From contig JAYGXS010000005.1 of the NCBI GenBank assembly GCA_036362985.1, forward strand, positions 32,161,889 through 32,225,888: a stretch of DNA of 64,000 nt, written 5' to 3'. How positions within the stretch are numbered: the first letter of the stretch is position 1; each line of letters opens with the position of its first letter. Shown in pieces: positions 56,109-64,000 of the stretch. Under the pieces are notes generated by a model, which saw only the letters and a program-made list of their open reading frames with translations, was not told the DNA's origin and did no database searches. A program made the translations under genes and the position numbers. The stretch is from Ligula intestinalis (Eukaryota; Platyhelminthes; Cestoda; Diphyllobothriidea; Diphyllobothriidae).

Positions 56109-59100
56109 CTAAAATAAACATCAAGAGTGAGCTAATGGGGAGAGCTAAAAGACTTCTAGGATAAACAGCTCGGAATTCAGCGAAATCTGTGCCCACTCCT
56201 ACGGACCTCCTACTTCCTAAAAGTTGCTTTTACTTCCAACTGGAACGCGATGTTTTATACTTAATAGACAGGCGTAGGAAGGCTCACCTGATCACAGAAT
56301 ATGGTTGCCCTATGGTGTGCTGACCAATATTTTCCATCATTTGCTCTAGCAATTTACATCATTAATAAAGATTATAAATCTAAAAAAAGCCGTTTTTGAT
56401 GCGTGCAGGTTAGGATTCTACGCCATACAACGTGAAGTCTGCAAGCCGAATAGTTAATCATATCCATCTGCAACTCAACATGAAACACGTACTCGGGACC
56501 ATGCACTGCAAATTTTGTACTAAACATAAGGGAAGGTTTGTAAGGTGCTAAAATAGATCGAATGGAGTGCCTGGAGTACTAACACTTCAAGTGATCTGCC
56601 ATAAAACAACAAAGATCCCATTTACGTCAGCCATTGATGTGGGCTCTAAAATACGTGCTTGTACCGCAGGGCATTCCACATATAAAAGTTGTCCTCTTTC
56701 AGTGTAAAATAAATTATGAACGACAGTAGCTATATTTCCGATATTTTCGGGGCCAGTTTCGCTTACACAGCATATAGTTTAACGCTTTTTGGAATGCTAC
56801 GGGAAAAGAGTAAACAGGTCCGAAATGCCGAAATCTGGCGCCATCAGCCGGCCAGAAGCCATCCAGAAATCGTGGAGACTGAAGCTCAGAAGCTGCGTAG
56901 TATGGTAATAGAGAACGTTCGATCCAAACATGCCGTAAATTCAGTTACGTCCTTTTGTCTGCCATGACAGTCGTATCTGACGAAGTCCATCGTTGGCCCC
57001 ACAGCAAGGTGACATGCGCACCCTTCTCTGGGCTTTAAGTAGATAAAAGTGAGAACAAACTTGCACTGTATCGATCACACTCTCCGCTCCTCCACCGCCT
57101 TTGCCCAATGGTAGGACCAATACAATAAAACCGGAGGTGGAGGAGGACACCGGCGGCTGGTGGGTCTAGAACTGCCCCTGCGCATTAGGGAAGGTCCAAC
57201 TAAGGGGTATAAACCGTTCCATTCTAGCGCACCTGGTAGACCCAGGCCATGTCGTGGATGCCAAATAAGCCTTCCGAGTGATGCACAAGGTGTCCTCAAG
57301 CTATTCAAAATACCCTAGACAGCGTCTGTTGGCTACGGCAGAAGCAACCGCCATCAGGCTACGCCGACCAGTCCTGTGGGCCCCGAAGAACTTCGTCGCG
57401 GCGCCGCAGTAATCATTGTCGAAACCGCCAGCAGCTTATCACCTCTGTCGACTATCAGTCCACCCTTACGCTGATCAGATTTCGACTCCGATTACCCCCC
57501 CCCCCCACCTACCCTGACAACCGCACTATTTTTTCTATCAACCCGCAGAGTTTATTTGTTTAATTACCATATAAATTAACTATGCTGGTTGGTGGACAGA
57601 TGTAGTGCTGTTGTTGTCAGGGTCTATTGTGAGGGGAGGGAGACGGGGGAGGGCTGGGGGAAGTTGCGGTCAAAATGTCAGTGTCTAGACGGACCGGCGT
57701 CCAAGACATGAGGTGTGCACAGTTGGATGTGGGACTTGTTTGTCTTCGCGGGAAGCCTTTTTCGAGACCAGTGATCTGTCGTATAAATGTGAAGGCCCGA
57801 CGAAAATTTATCGAAACAAAACGTTTGTTCGTCAATTTATCTTCTGAAATTTTCAATGGGAATTTTCTAACGTAATGCGAATCTTATGTCCCGGACCGAA
57901 TTCCTTATACATCATTCCGGTCAAAAGTAACGGCCAGAAAATGAATGAACTGACCTCATTCGTATAAACAGAGTGTAAACTTTTGAACTCGTATCAGCAT
58001 ATTATGCTGTCTGCAATATTCGCAAACTCCATGTCCTCTTCAAACCTTGATCAGCTTCTCTATATCGAAAGGTTGTACAACCAGATACCAACAAAATTAC
58101 TTAAAACACAAACATTTACTTGATTGCATATGTTTAAATGCCTGTTAGAATCAAGCAACAAAATGTAGTTTCGGTAGTTTCGCTTAACAATTTAACATGC
58201 CAAAATAAGTCAATTAAAATGTTGTTCGTGACAATGAAAGCAACATTTCGAGTTTGAGGCTGATGCGGTTCCCTTATAGCATGCCGTTATTGAGTAACAT
58301 TTGATTCTTACGGATCCTCTCCATAAGTGACGACAGAGGTCATTTATAATTTAATTACCCGCTTAGTAATGTGAGCATTAAAGTTGCAAAATATTTAATA
58401 CGCTACCTGTAGACGTTAATTTATTTACATAAAACCGACCATTGAGACTTGAAAAAGACTGCACCTTTTGTCAAAGCCTGAAAGCTAGGGAAGGTTTATG
58501 TGGCATAAAAATTAGTCGAAAACCTGCTAAGACATGAAGAAACTACTTTAGATCTTGGAAACATAAGATTTTTTTCATTTGAGACTTTATATAGGAGAAA
58601 TCGCGTGGACGCAATAGAGCTGGTTTCATATAGACTGCAGATTTCTGTTTTGTAACTGTATTAACCATTTGGACTATAAACACGTGCAAATTTGAATCAA
58701 ATTGTCCTTGACCGATGAAATTTAATTTGAATTTTATGACGCAGGTCGGTGCTTTATGTGTTAAACGCGAACAGTCCTTTGCACTCTTCAGTTCAGTGAC
58801 CATTCAATACAAATTCCGAATCCTGCAGCTACCTTGGTTTCCCTCATTAAATTTGAAATTATGTTACTGAAGTGCACTTTTTAGGTTAATTTAGAAAAGT
58901 ATGCTTAGAAAAGGAGTTACGTGACATGTTGCACTTTTGTCTGTTGGCACGAGAGAAGTTAAAGAAAAAGCAGGGCAATGTGCATTTATTTAACTCATTG
59001 GATTTTCTTAAAAAGGCGCTAAAGTCAGTTGCCCTGGCTACCATCCTTTCATATGCAGCCTTTCGTTATAATTTTCAAATATTATATCAATTGTAAAAGT

Positions 59101-61905
59101 TCAAAATTGCGCTTCAAATTTCATGAATTTGGCTGTTCAGGTATAACACATTGCAGATGCCCGACTCTCTTACTATAAAATATAGTTGCATTGCGCATTA
59201 ATAGCGAATATAGAAAACTTCACAAAATTGGGACCTCTCTTATCTCTCCGGTCTGATTTCTCATTTATTTATTGTAGAAACTGGTGAAACTCAGATTCTT
59301 TATTAACTGCCCAAACCTTCTTTACAGTTCAGTGTTTAGAGTCTTTCTGTTGAATGGTTATTTCTGCTATTTGCACAATTTTAAGACAGGAAAGTAGGAG
59401 TGAGCAGTCCCGGCTTGTGCACTACAAAAACAACCTTCTTATTCGCGATGATTTCAGGCTTGAAGACGTGTGCCGTCAATTTACTGTTCTCTTATGTAAC
59501 TTCGTCTCAGGGTCTTATATTCCAACGACTGGGAATGTGGGTTAGTTTGCCAATTGTGGTTCAGACATCATCGCTAATTGCGGACGGGGGAAGGAAATGC
59601 GTGTGCTTTCATCAATCTTTGTCACGCCGAACACGACAGGTCAGGAAAAATCAGTAATCGAAGGATTTATCGCTAGGATAAGGGATATCCAAGTTAGTTC
59701 TATTGACCATAGTTAAAAAATAACTGCGAGGCCGCACTCCGACGAGTTTCTATTGCCTGAATCGTTAATTAATTGTTCGCTAAACAGGCTGAAGTGCATT
59801 AATATTTAAAATCTTGACTCCGTCATTTTGTGGATAGGCTGTGGTAAATTTGAACGATAATAACTCCCAAAAAATGGACACTGAAACACTTGCAGTAAGA
59901 AATTTGGTGACTAGTCTATTCTATGAAAATTTACCATTTTTGTGATTCTATTTTAAAAAGATAAGCGGCCCGAGGTCGCTAGAAGCTATGAAGTCTGAGA
60001 TCCAACACAGGCAACAGACAAAAGTGGTTGAATGACTACGTCCAGTAAACTTGTATTCAGAAAGCTTTATGAAAATGAATAATTCGGCAGGGGAGTGAGT
60101 AAGTTCACACGTACCAGGGAATTACAAAAGCTTCATCACAGTTAAGCTAAAATATCAGTGTCTGCTCTAAAAATGCCTTAGGATATAATTAGTACTTAAA
60201 CGTACTATGCTGTCGGGAGTCATACACGTAAGCAATTCAGAAGTTTTGGCTTATCTATATAATGCTTTTTAATCAGAATTGATCTGTTTTGCCAAAAAAG
60301 CTGAATCTCAAACGGTGTAACCTTTAGTGAGTGATTGGTAAACGAAAATAAACCAGTGTTCATTTTCATGTTCCTCGCATTGCTACCAAAACTTTCAAAT
60401 TAAAATTTATTAAAGGATGGCAATACAGAAATTTTTATTGGATCCATTAATTTTGAGCGTGCTTACCAGTTGTCTCCTCTTGTTAACTCACTTGACTAAT
60501 ATAAGAGAAAAACAAACTGAATTTGTACAAAAAATCGACACAACTGACAAATTTTTACCTTAGATGTCTTTTTCTTGTCTTTGCTGCCCACAGCGTTTAA
60601 AATTTCTGACGTCATTGATTAGTGTCTTGGCCATTTAAATTTTCATCTAGGAAACGATGTTTTAAGTTAACGAATTCAGACTGTAATACGAACACTTTTG
60701 TAGGCAGTAGACTTTCAGCTGCAGCGAAATGGAAATGCATCAGCACATTAGCGTGTTTTTACCTCTAATAAATATCGATTGCATGAGAAGTGTACTGTAT
60801 TTTATCGTACTATTGCTTTAAACAAACCGCTGAAACGAAGCGCAATAATTTGTTGAGCATTTTAGAATGTGTGCTTGGGCATCCAGCGTGTCTGCAAACA
60901 ATCTAGATTTTATGTTTGCACTGGTAAATTTAGAAAAATCCCTCACGTGCACGATGATTTTTGCAGACTTTGCCGGTACCAACTGCTTCGTCTGCTGGTG
61001 AGTTTCAACTTTTGATGTGTTTTGGGCACGTGTCATGGGAATCTGTTTAGCTGTGCCTTCTTATGGCGTCGTGTGTGGATGGGAATCATTACAAGAAGCA
61101 TCGCATCCACCTCAGGTCACCTGCTAGGGGAACCTACGCTAAGTGTGCTGATGTTCCGCGGCCCACCGTAATTAGCATAAGGCACGTGCGCACTCTAAAT
61201 TGCAAAACCACTTTCAGGCAACATAATGAGTTCACAAAAATTGTAAATGTGGGGTCGCCTGACTAAGTTTGCTCTTCATAGCATGGACGGGTGCTACGTC
61301 TCTTAGTCACGTCATTCACTTCACACTGATAGGTGGACAGGCGCCGTTTGCCCACAAACCTTATTAAGGAGCAGCTAAACGATGGATTAGAAGGAAGCAA
61401 AGTAGTTGCCTTCAGGAAGAAGGCAGCATTGTGTGCACGTAAAAGAAGCGTGAATCTTGGGGCTATTGCTCTCTTCTTCTTAACTTGGAGATTCATTGCA
61501 GCCTGTCGAAAACACGCATAACTTGTTAGCATGTAAATATTTAATACAAAAACGGAAAGTGTACCAAAATTCAATCCAACTCAAGCGTCTGTTTTGGATA
61601 TATATATAAATTTCCAAACGCTAACATCCTCCTCCCCTCAATTGCACAACCTATCGCCGTGGGTGTCACGTCACCATAACCCTTCCACCCAATCCCCCTT
61701 CCCTCCCCCGTCCGTTGTAACCTCTGCCTCCAAAACCTCTAGTGCGACATTCCCTGCCTTCACTTTTAATTTAGTCTGAAGACGAACACGTGATACTTGT
61801 TCGAAAATTCGCGAGCACAACTTGATTTTCCGAAGATCTTCTTTCTTTTCATCATATCATCTCGGAATGCAGCTTACTTCACTTATCCATGTTTAAATGC
61901 CTATA
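56109..61905. other. 5' flank or first intron, no recognisable gene
   Basis: Should contain the first intron and possibly the signal-peptide exon. I tested GT donors of the required phase and found no open frame with ATG and a hydrophobic leader. GC-rich sequence at 57060-57830 is similar to the 8.5-kb TIR element; a poly-C run lies at 57495-57506. Confidence 0.6.
57180..57825. mobile_element. Degenerate relative of the 8.5-kb TIR element
   Basis: 57220-57360 aligns with 8890-9040 (shared ccattct, cagcgtctgtt and aagc/gacc words), and 57785-57815 (cccgacgaaaatttatcgaa) resembles the right TIR of the 8.5-kb copy. A left TIR was not found. Confidence 0.5.
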
Positions 61906-62283
61906 CTGGTAATGTCCTTCTATCTATATCCTAGCCGCCTAGCCGTGGAGTCTCGAAAGAGAGCTCTAATGGCAATATGAAGGGACGAGTGGTCCTCTGA
62001 CAGATAGGCGTATGCGTCTATGCCACTATATATAAATCTATTTCTGATATTACAATGCTCACGGACCTGGTTAAGAAACAAGTTCGTCCAGCTGTACCTT
62101 AGAGCTCAATCTGGAGTCCTCACAGACAGTGGTACAGCGACTCGTAATATAGGCATATATAGTAGCAGATACGAGTACACAGATCTGTTAGAGAACCCAC
62201 TTGTCCGTCAATTTTGCCAGAAGAGCTCTCACTTGAGTATCCATTGTGAGGCGGCTAGTATATAGGCAGAAGGACATTACCAG
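61906..62283. mobile_element. Short TIR element
   Basis: ctggtaatgtccttct..ctatat.ctagccgc at 61906-61938 is inverted at 62251-62283. A third, direct copy of the first 20 bases occurs near 62508. No open frame. Confidence 0.65.
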
Positions 62284-62297
62284 CACAGACATGGGAC

Positions 62298-62340
62298 ACT
62301 AGAAAGGCCTGTTCTGGCTCATTTGCCGTCGTCAGCTAGT
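62298..62340 (-). ncRNA. Compact hammerhead-ribozyme-like RNA
   Basis: Minus strand reads ACTAG, CTGACGA, CGGCAAATGAGCCA, GAAC, AGGCCTTT, CTAGT. Stem I ACTAG/CTAGT (5 bp), stem II GGC/GCC, and palindromic short stem III AGG/CCT fall exactly where the type I hammerhead needs them, with UUU before the cleavage point. The expected GAAA is GAAC, so A15.1 is lost; activity doubtful. Confidence 0.5.
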
Positions 62341-62536
62341 AATATCCAATTCCAGTTTTGCTGGTTAAGCCGTTTGCCTCTGGGCGGAGAGACGCAAGTT
62401 CAAAACTCGAGTGTCACAGCAGTTTCAGCGGCAACAGTGAAGTTGGGTGTCGCTAGCAGACGACGGAAAATGACCCAGGAAAGGCCTTCCTTGTGTCCTA
62501 TGTCTTTGCTTGTAATGTCCTTCTGCTTATATATAT

Positions 62537-62734
62537 ATATTCATTCAGAAATGTGCGAACACTGATCGAATAGGCTTCCAAACTCAACAAAGTTAATGTG
62601 GTGGTCAGAGATCATCAATGAGTGACTGCCTGCCAGGCCAATTCCGACCAAGCCATAATAGCACCACCACATGAACTTTGTTTAGTTCGGACGCCTATTC
62701 GATCGGTGTTTGCACATTTCTGAGTGAATACATA
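62537..62734. mobile_element. Foldback element, about 195 bp
   Basis: Arms of about 70 bases: cagaaatgtgcgaacactga at 62546 is inverted near 62722, extending through gatcgaatagg and caaagtt.atgtggtggt. Ends in an AT microsatellite on the left. Confidence 0.75.
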
Positions 62735-62896
62735 CCCGATCAGCAGTGACAGCAAATGGCAGGTGATAAGGCGCTGATGAACTGCGTTTCGATGAAGTGC
62801 TTATGACCCATCTCATAGACACCAGTGGTGGACCAACTGCGCCGTCTGTGAGTGCGTTTGTTCGTGTTGTCTGACCAGCTGGTGTTCATGGTTAGG

Positions 62897-62941
62897 CTTG
62901 GCTGATGAAGGCTAATAAGCCCGAAACAGTTCTGTATCAAG
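62897..62941 (+). ncRNA. Compact hammerhead-ribozyme-like RNA (short stem III)
   Basis: Plus strand reads CTTGG, CTGATGA, AGGCTAATAAGCCC, GAAAC, AGTTCTGTA, TCAAG. Stem I CTTGG/TCAAG (5 bp with one G-U); stem II GGCT/AGCC closed by an A-C mismatch next to the core; stem III ACAG/CTGT across UU; cleavage triplet GUA after 62936. All invariant core bases (CUGAUGA, GAAA) are present. Short stem III is characteristic of hammerheads in animal retroelements (Penelope-like elements, retrozymes, SINEs). Confidence 0.65.
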
Positions 62942-63011
62942 TTACCACCAAATGCTGTCCTACCCCCTTTACTGCTATATATATGATACAGTGGAATCGA
63001 AAATGACTAGG

Positions 63012-63150
63012 GAGACTGGAATGGCCATTGGTGGTTTATTGACCGTCATCAGCAGGTCATACCCGTTCCCCGGGGCTGGCATCCTCCGAGATTTATACGT
63101 GAAACCTTTGATCATTGGGTGCAACATCCTATCATTGCTCGAGTGGCCAT
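63012..63150 (-). mobile_element. SINE-like fragment with decayed hammerhead-like core
   Basis: Minus strand: CACTCGAGCAATGATAGGAT (box A-like), a weak box B-like GTTTCACGTATAAATC, then CTGATGACGGTCAATAAACC and ATGGCCATTCCAG. GAAA is replaced, so it is a relic of the same element type as 42.4 and 48.2 kb. Confidence 0.5.
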
Positions 63151-64000
63151 TGATTTGTTGATTACTGAACATTTCGGAACATCCCTTGCATCCAGAATGG
63201 TGGAGCAGTTGCTTCTGCTTGCTGCGAGTTGCTCTGTCCTGTTGCCTGTCTCGTGTTAAACGCATGCCTTACGCATAAACTCTGATCTTCCTGCTGTCCA
63301 AGAATTGACTTTGGCCCATCAGTTTCCGATTGCTGACGCACTTGTTGACCATTTTTGCCTACACGGCTGGTGCAGTCGCTGCTAGATCTACGTGCCTATC
63401 GTGGGCGCCGGATCGGCTGCTACAAGTCTTCCCTCGTAACCGTGTAGTCGGATCAGCTGTCGCTCCATGGGCGGATCACGTTCAGCTGTTCATACTCCTT
63501 AGTGGGTAGATGATTCATGTCGGTTGTGTGACTTATTACTGGTCCGTTCCCTCTGACGCACCGGTGATAACTGTTAGTGAAGCTGCAAATAATTCGCTAG
63601 CGATATCCACTACGTCTGGGCTGACAAGAGACTTCTAAATCTAATTTAAATTATAATTGGGAAATGCCTGGAAACAACCTGCATCACGAGGGGCTACCTT
63701 CCCCTTGTCCTGCCGGGGAGCTTATCAACAAAAAGTACCAAATAATTGGACTACTTAAAGGCCTATATTTGCAAAGTATATAAATTAACGCACATAAGGT
63801 CTAATTGAGTTAGCAAAACAAATATTCCTTAAACCGACACCGATGTGGATGAATTCTTATAGGGAAAGGCAAGTTTCCTGAGGAATGTAGGAGTGGATGG
63901 CGGCAAAAAGCCTTGACATTTGGTTAGGCTGAGAGATGTCAGAATATTATTTGGTGAACAACCATTATTGGGTTATGATATTGAGAAGAAGTGTGGTTGG
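63151..64000. other. No recognisable feature
   Basis: No motif-bearing open frame or clear repeat seen. Confidence 0.5.

Noticed and set aside
57232..57308. Minus-strand frame ending in a GT donor of the right phase, considered as the upstream exon
   Set aside because: No hydrophobic leader or ATG, and the sequence belongs to a dispersed repeat related to 8.5 kb.
61263..61574. Minus-strand open frame with a hydrophobic start, considered as the missing signal-peptide exon
   Set aside because: It begins with TTG, not ATG, and I found no donor of the needed phase giving a BMP1-like prodomain.
62740..63265. Two minus-strand open frames of 66 and 96 codons
   Set aside because: They lie across SINE-like and hammerhead-like repeat sequence and show no protein motif.

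Overview
This is eukaryotic, intron-rich animal DNA. Essentially the whole window is one large gene on the minus strand plus repeat-rich flanks. I reconstructed 17 coding exons (56108 down to 4957). Every junction is GT..AG and every splice phase matches, giving 1434 residues in one unbroken frame plus a TAA stop. The product is a Tolloid/BMP-1-type secreted zinc metalloproteinase: basic prodomain, astacin protease domain, CUB1-CUB2-EGF1-CUB3-EGF2-CUB4-CUB5, then a long non-conserved tail. The first coding exon (signal peptide and start codon) was not found; it lies upstream on the minus strand, either in 56.1-64 kb or beyond the window.

Layout (+ strand coordinates): 1-0.9 kb holds a 208-bp tandem repeat; 1.65-2.25 kb a decayed non-LTR retrotransposon; 4.96-5.88 kb the last exon; 5.9-55.2 kb the other exons separated by introns of 0.16-6.6 kb; 55.2-56.1 kb the prodomain exons; 56.1-64 kb the 5' side, which has no other recognisable gene and is dense in short inverted-repeat elements, SINE-like pieces and hammerhead-ribozyme-like motifs.

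The introns carry a rich population of small non-autonomous elements: TIR/foldback elements (8.5, 14.4, 16.6, 23.4, 24.7, 39.2 and 42.9 kb), tRNA-headed SINE-like pieces (22.9, 41.9, 42.4, 48.2 kb), degenerate TTAGGG-like tracts and minisatellites. Several SINE-like pieces carry a CTGANGA...GAAA core downstream of their pol III boxes, and two loci at 62.3 and 62.9 kb fold on paper as compact hammerhead ribozymes with short stem III. tRNA-headed SINEs carrying hammerheads are known from schistosomes (Sm-alpha). Together with the long, moderately AT-rich introns this makes a flatworm the likeliest source, but that assignment is inference, not shown by a marker gene.

Residue numbers below count from the first residue encoded inside the window (residue 1 is split across the missing upstream junction).
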